Shown here: piece after piece, positions 1 through 6,799 of the stretch
How the letters are laid out: every line of letters starts with the position of its first letter
Numbering within the stretch: the first letter of the stretch is position 1
DNA from: a virus
DNA: 48,164 nt
Direction: 5' to 3' (one strand)
IMG/VR virus record: IMGVR_UViG_3300031027_000022
Location: 1 to 48,164 of that record
Program-made: the position numbers and the translations under genes
Notes under the pieces: model-generated
What the model saw: only the letters and a program-made list of their open reading frames with translations
What the model was told of the DNA's origin: nothing
Databases searched by the model: none

Positions 1-169
<169 letters not shown>

Positions 170-348
170 ACCCCTGAATATGCAATGGTCGCGGCGCGTT
201 ACACCCCAGAAAGCTTGGCAGAGAAAATGACTTCAGGACTGATTAAAGGCATAGCGAATAAAGAGGGCAGAGGCATCGAAAACACATGCAAAACCCTGGG
301 CATCAAGTACACATATAAGGCTATCGCTGCGTTTCTGAGCTAAATAAT

Positions 349-486
349 ATGCCGTCTTATCTCCTTTTCAAGGCGCGCATGCTTGGCGCCTACGTCAAAC
401 CTAACGGGCTGCTGTGCTTTCCGTCGATTACCGCCCGCTTCCAGTGGTGCGCTATCGCCCGGGCTAACGGGTTTGAATTTCGCTGA
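349..486 (+). CDS. Putative 45-residue protein
   Basis: A short frame opening at an ATG five bases after the previous stop and running to TGA at 484-486. The product begins MPSYLLFKARML and is rich in aromatic and basic residues (ends GFEFR). There is no clear Shine-Dalgarno sequence, so expression would depend on re-initiation from the gene before. It fills what would otherwise be a gap in a tightly packed operon, which is the main argument for it. Function unknown. Confidence 0.45.
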   Translation: MPSYLLFKARMLGAYVKPNGLLCFPSITARFQWCAIARANGFEFR

Positions 487-502
487 CTAATCAGGATAAA
501 TC

Positions 503-718
503 ATGAGCCATCTGCATCTCGCTTACCCCGGACCTAAATTGCATACCTGGCTCGCACCGTTGCTCTTGGCCTTGATGGACGACAGCCTTACGTCGGCCCT
601 AGCGTATCAACAGGGCTGGAATAGCGCCGCGTCAGGCCTACAGACAAACGGCTATCGCAGTGCCAGTATCGAGTGGTTTGCTTTTGAACTCGGGCGCGCT
701 GATGCGCTCGATCAGTAG
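503..718 (+). CDS. Small hypothetical protein, RMF-like pattern
   Basis: A 71-residue protein beginning MSHLHLAYPG, with AGGATAAATC before the ATG. The C-terminal half reads YQQGWNSAASG, then GYRSASIEW, then FELGRADAL. This Tyr-x2-Gly-Trp-x2-Ala-x2-Gly spacing with a later aromatic/Gly-Arg motif loosely recalls ribosome modulation factor-like small proteins, also seen at 47151 and 47368. That likeness is a pattern judgement, not an identification. It lies in the same small-gene operon as its neighbours. Confidence 0.75.
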   Translation: MSHLHLAYPGPKLHTWLAPLLLALMDDSLTSALAYQQGWNSAASGLQTNGYRSASIEWFAFELGRADALDQ

Positions 719-727
719 GGGTTAATT

Positions 728-853
728 ATGAGCCGACCTGCCGCGAATCTTATCGAACTAATCCGACTACGAGGCCAGGACCACGGCGCATTGCTTGAAC
801 ATTTAATTATTGTGCTGGTCCATCTTATCCTGGAGGAAAGTTATCGTGTCTAA
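728..853 (+). CDS. Putative 41-residue protein
   Basis: An ATG at 728 follows AGGGGTTAATT and opens a 41-codon frame (starts MSRPAANLIE, ends EESYRV). It is rich in Leu, Ile and His and would form an amphipathic helix. Its last eight bases overlap the GTG start of the next gene, typical of translational coupling. No family recognised. Confidence 0.55.
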   Translation: MSRPAANLIELIRLRGQDHGALLEHLIIVLVHLILEESYRV

Positions 854-1748
854 AAAATTCGAACTGACTAGCGAATTCCTAGTAAATGTTTTCGGTGTAA
901 AACTTTTTCGCATTAAAGCCTTGGCTTCTTTCTCGGATGTAACTATCGGGGATTTAGGGGGTTTTGTAGAAAAAGAAGATAACTTCAGTGCTGAGGCACA
1001 GATCTCCGGCGATGCCTGGATCTACGGCGATGCACAGATCTCCGGCAATACGTGGATCTCCGGCAATGCACAGATCTCCGGCGATGCACAGATCTACGGC
1101 GATGCACAGATCTCCGGCAATGCACAGATCTCCGGCAATACGTGGATCTCCGGCAAGGCACAGATCTCCGGCGATGCACGGATCTACGGCGATGCACGGA
1201 TCTCCGACAATGCGTGGATCTACGGCAATGCACAGATCTACGGCGATGCACAGATCTCCGACAATGCGTGGATCTACGGCAATACGTGGGTCTCCGGCGA
1301 TGCGTGGATCTACGGCGATGCACAGATCTACGGCAATGCACAGATCTACGGCGATGCACAGATCTACGGCGATGCACGGATCTACGGCAATGCACAGATC
1401 TCCGGCAATACGTGGGTCTCCGGCGATGCGTGGATCTACGGCGATGCACAGATCTACGGCGATGCGTGGATCTCCGGCGATGCACGGATCTCCGGCGATG
1501 CACGGATCTCCGGCGATGCACGGATCTCCGGCGATGCACAATTAATTTGGTTTTCTAAAGTCGGTAGCGAAGAGGGCACGCTTACTGTATTCAAAGCGGA
1601 AGCAGGGCTGAAAGTAACGCGAGGATGCTTCTTAGGCACCGATGTTGAATTTTTAGCCGCCGTAGATATTAAGCACGGTGCGGATTCCAAGATTGGCAAA
1701 GAATACCATTTGCTGATCGAGGTCGCTCGGTCACGGTTAGGAGGTTAA
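846..1748 (+). CDS. YdcK-like left-handed beta-helix hexapeptide-repeat protein
   Basis: A 300-residue protein. The GTG start at 846 is chosen because GGAGG sits 9 bases upstream; a longer frame from a TTG at 810 lacks this. The N-terminus (about residues 1-50, with FRIKAL and IGDLGGFVEKE) and the C-terminus (with TLTVF and TRGCFLGT) match the conserved ends of YdcK-like polymer-type proteins found in phages and gut bacteria. Residues 51-230 are thirty hexapeptides of the form A-[QWR]-I-[SY]-G-[DN], the signature of a left-handed parallel beta-helix, about ten coils. No acyltransferase catalytic His is evident within the repeats. It lies in the small-gene arm, not among virion genes, so a tail-fibre role is not supported by context. 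Confidence 0.85.
   Translation: MSKKFELTSEFLVNVFGVKLFRIKALASFSDVTIGDLGGFVEKEDNFSAEAQISGDAWIYGDAQISGNTWISGNAQISGDAQIYGDAQISGNAQISGNTWISGKAQISGDARIYGDARISDNAWIYGNAQIYGDAQISDNAWIYGNTWVSGDAWIYGDAQIYGNAQIYGDAQIYGDARIYGNAQISGNTWVSGDAWIYGDAQIYGDAWISGDARISGDARISGDARISGDAQLIWFSKVGSEEGTLTVFKAEAGLKVTRGCFLGTDVEFLAAVDIKHGADSKIGKEYHLLIEVARSRLGG
996..1535 (+). repeat. Thirty tandem 18-bp coding repeats
   Basis: Thirty in-frame 18-base units, each coding one hexapeptide. Most units differ only at three codons: CAG/CGG/TGG (Gln/Arg/Trp), TCC/TAC (Ser/Tyr) and GAT/AAT (Asp/Asn). Many units carry the palindrome AGATCT. Near-identity at DNA level, including third codon positions, indicates recent expansion by slippage or gene conversion rather than protein-level selection alone. 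Confidence 0.95.
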
Positions 1749-1749
1749 T

Positions 1750-1956
1750 ATGCCCTTACTCGGTAATCGGTCGCTAGGCCATGTGCGCAGCCTGCAAAAA
1801 TCAGCCAAGATCACCGCACTTGAAGCAAGTAATCAACGGCTTATGCAGGCGCTTATCGGCATCATGCGCAATCCCGGGCTCGAAGGCCCAAGACTCGCTA
1901 AACTAGCTGAAGAGGCATTAGCCGCAGATCAGCTAGCCCGTCACCCGGAGGAATAA
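1750..1956 (+). CDS. Small coiled-coil hypothetical protein
   Basis: A 68-residue protein starting MPLLGNRSLG. The ATG follows AGGAGGTTAAT and lies one base after the previous stop. Residues 15-40 (ITALEASNQRLMQAL) have heptad character, so a short coiled coil or helical hairpin is likely, followed by an Ala/Glu-rich tail. No known family; it is part of the coupled plus-strand operon. Confidence 0.8.
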   Translation: MPLLGNRSLGHVRSLQKSAKITALEASNQRLMQALIGIMRNPGLEGPRLAKLAEEALAADQLARHPEE

Positions 1957-1959
1957 ACC

Positions 1960-2148
1960 ATGCGCCACGTTAGCACCACTGAAATGCTTTCCCGCCTTGA
2001 AGGCTTGCTAGGCACGAAAGATTTAAACGATTGGGAACAAGGCTTCGTAAGCGGCCTTCTTAGCGTTAGCTCTATAAACGATCTCACGTGGCTCAGCGAT
2101 AAGCAGGTCGAGACATTAGAGCGGCTACACAATAAACATTTCGCTTAA
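1960..2148 (+). CDS. Small protein with DWEQGF / LSDKQ motif
   Basis: A 62-residue protein. It carries LNDWEQGFVSGLL and, 15-20 residues later, WLSDKQVETLERLHNKH. This pairing of a D-W-E-x-x-F helix with an L-S-x-K-Q-x-x-x-L-x-x-L helix is a recurring module in phage proteins, often attached to zinc-ribbon or primase-like domains; here it stands alone. Its molecular role is not established. The start has GGAGGAATAAACC upstream, with the ribosome binding site inside the end of the previous gene. Confidence 0.8.
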   Translation: MRHVSTTEMLSRLEGLLGTKDLNDWEQGFVSGLLSVSSINDLTWLSDKQVETLERLHNKHFA

Positions 2149-2159
2149 CGGAGACAGCC

Positions 2160-2345
2160 ATGGCTACCCCCACGAAAAGCTTGAAAGACCCGAAATTCAA
2201 ATACCGCAATAGTGCTGAGACGGATATCAGCGTGACTTTCCGGCGCGAGCGTAAGCGTCTGGAAGCCTTGAAAGCTGTTGAGGAAGTTGCACCTGCACCG
2301 AGTTATACCGCACGGCCTTTGATGTTCGGGAGGCGAGTGAAATGA
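2160..2345 (+). CDS. Small basic hypothetical protein
   Basis: A 61-residue, Lys/Arg-rich protein (MATPTKSLKDPKFKYR, FRRERKRLEALKAVEE) with a Pro-rich C-terminal region. GGAGACAGCC precedes the ATG. The charged central helix could bind nucleic acid, but nothing specific is recognisable. It ends ATGA-coupled to a 19-codon frame that leads to the gene at 2398. Confidence 0.75.
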   Translation: MATPTKSLKDPKFKYRNSAETDISVTFRRERKRLEALKAVEEVAPAPSYTARPLMFGRRVK

Positions 2346-2401
2346 TTAAAACCACCATCGGATCGAGCATCATCTTGATCAATAGAAAGGAGAGGCTATG
2401 A
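2342..2401 (+). CDS. Putative 19-residue micro-ORF
   Basis: The ATG at 2342 overlaps the upstream stop as ATGA, and its own TGA overlaps the next ATG at 2398, again as ATGA. GGGAGG lies 8 bases upstream of its start. The product, MIKTTIGSSIILINRKERL, is a hydrophobic segment with a basic end. Coupling at both ends suggests it is translated, either as a micro-protein or simply to carry ribosomes into the next gene. Confidence 0.45.
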   Translation: MIKTTIGSSIILINRKERL

Positions 2402-2715
2402 AACAGATAGCACTAGGGCAATCAATCGCTCTATACACACCCTCCGGCGCGGACAGCCCGGAACCCGTAGCTAAGCTGGTGTACGGCGAATACAATTTTG
2501 AAATTAGCTATACGCTGATGCACTGGATTACGGGCTGGCTGGGACATGGTATGTTTGGGGCGGACAGCGTACCGATTGCAGCAAAGGCGAATACTCGGGC
2601 TGCGTTTAATCGCGTGCGGTCAGCAATGATGCTTGACGCCTTGCAGGAAAACGGCATCCAAGACCTCGAAGACTTGTGCCCCTTTGTGCTGCCTCACCCA
2701 CAGAATCCCGCATAG
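2398..2715 (+). CDS. Hypothetical protein, last gene of the plus arm
   Basis: A 105-residue protein starting MKQIALGQSIAL with a strong AAGGAGAGGCT site before the ATG. It has a Trp/Gly-rich middle (HWITGWLGHGMFG) that may be membrane-associated or a tight core, then a helical region and a Pro-rich end. No family recognised. It is the last gene before the bidirectional terminator at 2851. Confidence 0.8.
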   Translation: MKQIALGQSIALYTPSGADSPEPVAKLVYGEYNFEISYTLMHWITGWLGHGMFGADSVPIAAKANTRAAFNRVRSAMMLDALQENGIQDLEDLCPFVLPHPQNPA

Positions 2716-2726
2716 CGCGAATCTCT

Positions 2727-2838
2727 TTGACTTAGAATAGAATTAAAGCATTTAGGCTGAGCGACCTATCCGCTCCGTACCGGCCCGATAAGGCCTTATC
2801 TCTACCGAACGGAGGACGCCATGCACACGACGGAGTAA
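2727..2838 (+). other. Possible short transcript with MHTTE mini-ORF
   Basis: In the 204-base gap between converging arms, a TTGACT box lies at about 2727 and a 14-bp palindrome GATAAGGCCTTATC at 2787-2800. A strong ribosome binding site (GGAGG at 2811-2815) then precedes ATG at 2821 and a five-residue frame ending at 2838. It runs straight into the terminator. The -10 box is poor. A short regulatory RNA or a relic is possible; neither is shown. Confidence 0.25.
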
Positions 2839-2850
2839 TGTCCGTTAAAA

Positions 2851-2880
2851 AGCCCCGGACCTTAGCAGGTATCCGGGGCT
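2851..2880. terminator. Bidirectional terminator between convergent arms
   Basis: AGCCCCGGA and TCCGGGGCT form a perfect 9-bp stem around a 12-base loop. A-rich sequence lies on the left (five T on the minus strand) and TTCCATTT on the right. It sits between the end of the plus-strand genes and the last minus-strand gene, so it can stop both. Confidence 0.85.
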
Positions 2881-2919
2881 TTCCATTTCAATAGGGCCTA
2901 ACTCAGCGCCCGATAACTT

Positions 2920-3312
2920 TTACAGATGCAGCAGTTCCTTCAAGCGCGCCCACAAGGCATGTACTTCCGCGCCGGCGTCGTCGTAAGCCGTTTTGATATG
3001 GCTTTCCACTTCTGCAGCTAGGTCCGTAGCTTCATCGTGATCGGTAGGGGTAATCACCACGCCGGTTGTGCTCGGATCAGCAGACACCACGGCCGGGGTT
3101 TCAGCGGCAGGCTCGGTTTGCGCAGCATCTTGAACAGCAGGGGTTTCGACCACAGGTTCAGCTTGCGCGGCATCTTGAACAGCAGGGGTTTCGACGACGG
3201 CCGCAGTGCTCGCTTCCGCGGTAGCAGCAACTTCAGGGGTCGATACTTCGGTGACAGGTTCGGCTGCGGGTACGGCTTCCGGGGTTTCGCCAGTTACGGT
3301 CTGATCGCTCAT
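2920..3312 (-). CDS. Acidic Ala/Pro/Glu-rich low-complexity protein
   Basis: The start at 3312 (MSDQTVTG) is preferred over an upstream frame start at 3330 because AAGGAAACAAA directly precedes it. The 130-residue product is mostly Ala, Glu, Val, Thr and Pro, and contains a duplicated stretch around VVETPAVQDAAQ. Only the last 40 residues (DEATDLAAEVESHIKTAYDD on) look folded and helical. It is the last gene of the late operon, after the spanin genes. Function unknown; an accessory virion or lysis-timing protein are both conceivable. Confidence 0.75.
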   Translation of the reverse strand: MSDQTVTGETPEAVPAAEPVTEVSTPEVAATAEASTAAVVETPAVQDAAQAEPVVETPAVQDAAQTEPAAETPAVVSADPSTTGVVITPTDHDEATDLAAEVESHIKTAYDDAGAEVHALWARLKELLHL

Positions 3313-3364
3313 TTTGTTTCCTTGGTTCAAGTTAATAAGGTAAGAGCCGCTACGATAACACGAT

Positions 3365-3595
3365 TTATTTGCTCGGCGCTACAGCAGGGCAGTTTGCTCG
3401 ATAGGCTCGGTCAAAAGTATCGATCTCGCGCCGTGTCTCGATCGTATCCGATGCTGAGGCGGACATAGGAGAAAGCCAGGTACAGGCGCTATCGATTACC
3501 ACGGGTGCCGAGGGCAGCATGAGAGGGGCTTGGCTTGCGCATGACACCAGGGCAAGTCCTGTACAAGCTACTAACACTCTAATTAGCGTGCGCAT
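3365..3595 (-). CDS. Rz1-like outer-membrane lipoprotein (o-spanin candidate)
   Basis: A 76-residue protein with a basic N-terminus, a hydrophobic stretch and a lipobox (LVSC, modified Cys at about residue 19), so it should be exported and lipidated. The mature part has two further Cys (DSACTW and ANCP) and a helix around DTIETRREIDTF. Small lipoproteins of this kind sit next to Rz genes in many phages of Gram-negative bacteria and complete the spanin bridge. Its start codon touches the stop of the Rz-like gene, as usual for unembedded spanin pairs. It is not Pro-rich like lambda Rz1, so the call rests on lipobox and position. Confidence 0.65.
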   Translation of the reverse strand: MRTLIRVLVACTGLALVSCASQAPLMLPSAPVVIDSACTWLSPMSASASDTIETRREIDTFDRAYRANCPAVAPSK

Positions 3596-3900
3596 TAGTC
3601 TTTCCTCAGTTCGCCCATGGCGCTTAAGTCAGCATCGATCGATGCATCAGGGATAGCGGTTGTCGCTTTTTGCGCCGCTACACTGTTCTGCACATCGGCT
3701 GTTACGGCCTGTGCAGCCTTCGCTTGGCCTTGTGCTGCGGCTGCTTGACTGTTAGCTAGGGCAATCTGCGTACTTGCCTTAGCCGTGGCCGCAGCGACCC
3801 CTGTAGCGCGGCCGTGGAACCAACTACCGATGCAGCCGGCGCCCAGGGCCAATAGCCCGAGGAATAACTTGCTTGAAAATAGAGATAAAAGCAGCGTCAT
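3595..3900 (-). CDS. Rz-like i-spanin candidate
   Basis: A 101-residue type II membrane protein: one N-terminal transmembrane helix (about residues 5-28) and an Ala/Gln-rich periplasmic region with helical, coiled-coil character. It lies immediately between the endolysin and the lipoprotein gene, the classical place for the inner-membrane spanin. With its partner it would fuse inner and outer membranes at the end of lysis. Sequence identity to known Rz proteins is not obvious; topology and position carry the call. Confidence 0.65.
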   Translation of the reverse strand: MTLLLSLFSSKLFLGLLALGAGCIGSWFHGRATGVAAATAKASTQIALANSQAAAAQGQAKAAQAVTADVQNSVAAQKATTAIPDASIDADLSAMGELRKD

Positions 3901-3902
3901 GA

Positions 3903-4550
3903 TTAGATCCTTTCAATGAAGGATACGACATCTTGCACCAAGGAGGGTGCGGATACAGGCGCTTCGACAACCGCCAGGGTACCTTCAGAGGTGGCGGCCG
4001 GTACCGGCATAGGCTCGGGTACCGATTCGGCGGCAGGCGCACCGATTACCCCGCCGGCCGCAGTATCCGCAGCCTCTAAGGCTGCGTCCGTCGATTCGGG
4101 CTGGCCGTAACTATTACCGGGCAGACTGGCCCAGATATGCGCGCACAGGCCAATAGCTGTATCTAAGTCGCCGGCCAGAATCGCGGGAATAGCATTGCAT
4201 TCTTTGATCAGCCGGATAGCCCATTTATCTTGAGATAGAGGGCTGAAGTCCGGCAAGGATAGCAGCGCTTTATAGGCCAGCCAGTCTTTTACCAGGAACT
4301 GGTACCGGCCACTGGCCGTAGAGGTCAAGCCTACGTGATTCACGACGACCGGCGCACGGCCGGAGGCGAAAGGGTGCTGGCTGTAATCTGTAAAAATATT
4401 AGGACCGTTAACGCCCGACACAATTACGTCGTAGCCGTCGTTAGCCGTAACCGGGCTACTTGCGGTACCTTCACTGGCTTTTGACGCGATCATATCGAGG
4501 AAAGCCGTGATATTCGTACCGCCTACTAAATTCGGATTAATGACAGCCAT
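3903..4550 (-). CDS. Endolysin, lambda R-type lytic transglycosylase
   Basis: A 215-residue protein whose first 150 residues follow lambda R (glycoside hydrolase family 104) closely: ASEGT with the catalytic Glu at residue 27, NDGYDVIV, FTDYSQHPF, TASGRYQF, LPDFSPLSQD, and NIWASLPG-type CAHIWASLPGNSYGQ. The enzyme would cleave MurNAc-GlcNAc bonds in peptidoglycan, forming anhydro ends. There is no signal peptide, so release depends on the holin. A Pro/Ala/Glu-rich tail of about 60 residues ends in an amphipathic helix (VQDVVSFIERI) absent from lambda R; its role is unknown. Confidence 0.92.
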   Translation of the reverse strand: MAVINPNLVGGTNITAFLDMIASKASEGTASSPVTANDGYDVIVSGVNGPNIFTDYSQHPFASGRAPVVVNHVGLTSTASGRYQFLVKDWLAYKALLSLPDFSPLSQDKWAIRLIKECNAIPAILAGDLDTAIGLCAHIWASLPGNSYGQPESTDAALEAADTAAGGVIGAPAAESVPEPMPVPAATSEGTLAVVEAPVSAPSLVQDVVSFIERI

Positions 4551-4852
4551 TACTCACCTCTTCGGTCAAAAGTTAAAACACGGGCCAGAATAATCAGCAG
4601 AGAGCCGATAGCGGGGGCGACAGATCCATCGGCGTGCGGGAAAAAGCGCATGACAAATGGCGCCACGTTCGGCCACTGGTCCGCCAAGGAGGGTAGCAGC
4701 CGCGGCACGGCTAGGTAAAGACCGGCGAAGGTGGCGGCGATATGGATCGACCCGTATTTCCAGCACTCGCGCCAGTCATCAACTAAACGCAGCCGGAAGC
4801 CACGTCGCGTTACCGTTGGCGGTGTAGGAAGATTACCCAGTGGTGTAGTCAT
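4550..4852 (-). CDS. Holin-like membrane protein
   Basis: A 100-residue protein with a basic/Trp-rich cytoplasmic N-terminus (DDWRECWKYGS) and two hydrophobic segments (about residues 35-54 and 77-92). The W-x-x-x-WKYxSIH motif resembles the DUF7940-type phage holins. It lies directly upstream of the endolysin, with the start and stop nearly overlapping. It would form the membrane lesion that lets the endolysin out. Confidence 0.75.
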   Translation of the reverse strand: MTTPLGNLPTPPTVTRRGFRLRLVDDWRECWKYGSIHIAATFAGLYLAVPRLLPSLADQWPNVAPFVMRFFPHADGSVAPAIGSLLIILARVLTFDRRGE

Positions 4853-4854
4853 GA

Positions 4855-5265
4855 TTACCCTGCAAATTTTTCAAGCAACGCATATCCTTTCATCGCCCAA
4901 GTCGCCCATACGGGTAGGGTTTGAAAGGTCAGATAATGGACAAGCGCTATGATACCTAAAGTCGCTAAACCTTTTTTAGATAGCAGCCAGGTCACAGCCC
5001 ATTCATAAGTGCGCGCCGCTTTACAAAACCCTCGGCCCCAGCGCGCCCCGCCTTCCCACATGCCGACGATTCCTTCAATCGAAGATTTAATCTCAGCGCT
5101 AGAACCGTCCTGTCGTTCTAAATGCTCTTTGATCTCTGTCACAGCGCAAGCAAGACCGGATAGCGCTTCTGAGACTTCTTTAAACCGATTACCCCCGACG
5201 TCTAATTGATGCTCAGCGCGGCCCATGCGCTCGCGTAGTTCGCTAATCTCGGTTTCGGTGCTCAT
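4855..5265 (-). CDS. Coiled-coil membrane protein of lysis cassette
   Basis: A 136-residue protein: residues 1-65 are a charged coiled coil (ISELRERMGRAEHQLD), then a hydrophobic segment around residues 90-125 (KKGLATLGIIALVHYL). This layout resembles XhlA/hemolysin-type holin accessory proteins. It is the first gene of the lysis group, separated from the tail-fibre gene by a hairpin. It could be a second holin component or a regulator of the holin; no motif decides between them. Confidence 0.6.
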   Translation of the reverse strand: MSTETEISELRERMGRAEHQLDVGGNRFKEVSEALSGLACAVTEIKEHLERQDGSSAEIKSSIEGIVGMWEGGARWGRGFCKAARTYEWAVTWLLSKKGLATLGIIALVHYLTFQTLPVWATWAMKGYALLEKFAG

Positions 5266-5288
5266 AAGTCTTTTCCTGATAAGAGAAA

Positions 5289-5309
5289 GCCGCTTAAAAG
5301 CTAAGCGGC
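5289..5309 (-). terminator. Hairpin between tail-fibre and lysis genes
   Basis: GCCGCTTA and TAAGCGGC form a perfect 8-bp stem with a five-base loop, followed on the minus strand by TTTCTCTT. The T-tract is weak, so partial termination or mRNA end protection is more likely than a full stop. A third copy of the arm (AAGCCGCTTAAA) lies at about 5321-5332, allowing an alternative pairing. Confidence 0.6.
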
Positions 5310-5334
5310 CTTCGGGCAGTAAGCCGCTTAAATA

Positions 5335-5985
5335 CTATACGCCTGTCGCTTCCCAAGTAAAGGCCACGGTCTGGTTGAACGTAGCGTAACCTAGCGTGTC
5401 GCCCTTGGCAGTAAATCCAGTAAGCGTAGGCGCGCCTTGCGCCCCCGTTGTAGGTTGGCCGCCGGTACTGCTATTGGCTGATCCGTAGGGGGTAATTTGC
5501 ATCGCCCATACGCCGGAAGTAAAGGCCACAGGAAACGTAACTGCCAAGGTTGAGGTTGTCGCCGCGCTGGCTGGCAATGTGCCGCTTCCCCACTGCGTAA
5601 TAGTGCCGTCTGGGTTATTGCGCCATCCTGGCGTAGCCTTTACCCCGACACTGGCGCCTGCCTGGACGAGATTGGTCATAGTGCCGTCGGTGATGAAACT
5701 GGACACGCTATCGCCGGCCAGCCAGTTGTCCGCCGCAGTACCTTCCTGCGCACGTATGATCGTCATTACATCGGCTGTGCGTGCTGTGCAAAAACAGATC
5801 TCATTGACGAGGCCAGTCAGTGCGTCGACCAGGGTAATGCGGAAAAACTGATTGAGCCCGGTATTCGGGTTCGGGAAAAGCGCACCGGTCCCTGAAGCCA
5901 CTGTTAACGATGTGGCCGTGGATACCAGAGGGGCCGCTAGTGTTGTTCCTGCATTGTTGGCAAATAGCTCGGTGATGGCGCTCAT
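5335..5985 (-). CDS. Tail fibre protein with gp53-like C-terminal domain
   Basis: A 216-residue protein in two parts. Residues 1-105 (NNAGTTLAAP, GTGALFP, AQEGT) are paralogous to the N-terminus of the protein at 8849-9469, and probably attach to the tail. Residues 118-216 (GWRNNPDGTITQWGSG, VTFPVAF, TLGYATFNQTVAFTW) match the C-terminal gp53-like domain common at phage fibre tips, which often contacts the receptor. As the most distal fibre gene before lysis it is a candidate receptor-binding protein. Confidence 0.8.
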   Translation of the reverse strand: MSAITELFANNAGTTLAAPLVSTATSLTVASGTGALFPNPNTGLNQFFRITLVDALTGLVNEICFCTARTADVMTIIRAQEGTAADNWLAGDSVSSFITDGTMTNLVQAGASVGVKATPGWRNNPDGTITQWGSGTLPASAATTSTLAVTFPVAFTSGVWAMQITPYGSANSSTGGQPTTGAQGAPTLTGFTAKGDTLGYATFNQTVAFTWEATGV

Positions 5986-6290
5986 GTTGAAACCTCCGGC
6001 GGGATAGTGGCATTGGCTAAGCAGTGGCCTTTACCGAAGATAAAATCAATAAAGGGCGCGGCGAAAGAGGCCCACGGCTTGCCTTCAATCAAAGCGTTAC
6101 CTGTGGCTGTGCTAATCGTCTCCGTAGGCGGGTTGCCGAATAAAGCGCTACCGCACTCATCCTGCGCTATTGCCATGCTCTTAGCTCGCGCCTCCGAGCC
6201 GAATAGCGCCTGTATGAGCATAGCGGTTAGGAGCACCGGAGTAAAAAGTACCACGAGGAGCCACATGCCTAGAAGTTCTAAGCGCGTCAC
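5982..6290 (-). CDS. Hypothetical protein with N-terminal membrane segment
   Basis: A 102-residue protein with a hydrophobic N-terminal helix (LLGMWLLVVLFTPVLLTAML), then a mostly polar domain containing two Cys (DECGSAL and KGHCLAN). The hydrophobic stretch could be a membrane anchor or uncleaved signal. Its stop overlaps the ATG of the downstream fibre gene, so the two are coupled. Function unknown. Confidence 0.65.
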   Translation of the reverse strand: MTRLELLGMWLLVVLFTPVLLTAMLIQALFGSEARAKSMAIAQDECGSALFGNPPTETISTATGNALIEGKPWASFAAPFIDFIFGKGHCLANATIPPEVST

Positions 6291-6796
6291 TGTGGCACCC
6301 CCGCCAGGATTTGCGCGATGCGATCAGGCAGGATAATTTGCAGCGTCGGGGCTGTCGGGCTCGATAAGTAGCTGAGGGCCTGCTGTACGGAGGGCAGGTT
6401 AGGATCAATGAGGTCCTGCAGCGTCACGGCCAGTTGATAGGTCTCCCAAAAGTCGGCAACGATAGGATCGATCGGTATTGCTACCTCGGTAGACGTTGCC
6501 GGAATACCGGTAAGCGCCATAGTCTTGAGCAAAATACGCTCGGCGTAAGTAAAGGCAAACCAGAAAACCATAGGCGTTAACTGAGCGTAAGCGACCGGAG
6601 GTATGAGGGGCGTCGGAGGTGCGGGCGGCGCCGTCCATACACCATCGACCAAGGTGCTATTCACGATGGTGCCATCAGGCACTTCAGTAAATAGCACGGC
6701 TACCTCAGAATGAAAGCACTGCGCTAGCGTGAAGCCGGTCGGCGGAATGAAAATTTCCACAGCGACATTATTTTGAATTTGTGCGTAGGTCGTCAT
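6287..6796 (-). CDS. Hypothetical tail-region protein, possible fibre assembly factor
   Basis: A 169-residue protein starting MTTYAQIQNNVAVEIF, followed by a Pro/Ala-rich linker (WTAPPAPPTPLIPP) and an alpha-helical C-terminal domain. Short proteins with a beta-rich head, W-x-x-P linker and helical tail often follow fibre genes and act as fibre assembly chaperones or minor tail proteins. The sequence is not close enough to a known chaperone to be firm. It sits directly downstream of the glycine-rich adhesin. Confidence 0.6.
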   Translation of the reverse strand: MTTYAQIQNNVAVEIFIPPTGFTLAQCFHSEVAVLFTEVPDGTIVNSTLVDGVWTAPPAPPTPLIPPVAYAQLTPMVFWFAFTYAERILLKTMALTGIPATSTEVAIPIDPIVADFWETYQLAVTLQDLIDPNLPSVQQALSYLSSPTAPTLQIILPDRIAQILAGVPQ

Positions 6797-6799
6797 GAT

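Noticed and set aside
996-1535. CRISPR array
   Set aside because: Repeats are 18 bases, contiguous, in frame and without spacers; they code hexapeptides.
954-1558. Several long open frames on both strands across the 18-bp array
   Set aside because: An 18-base repeat keeps any frame open if one unit lacks stops. They code only monotone repeats such as DLCIAV or HRRRS, and have no own ribosome binding sites.
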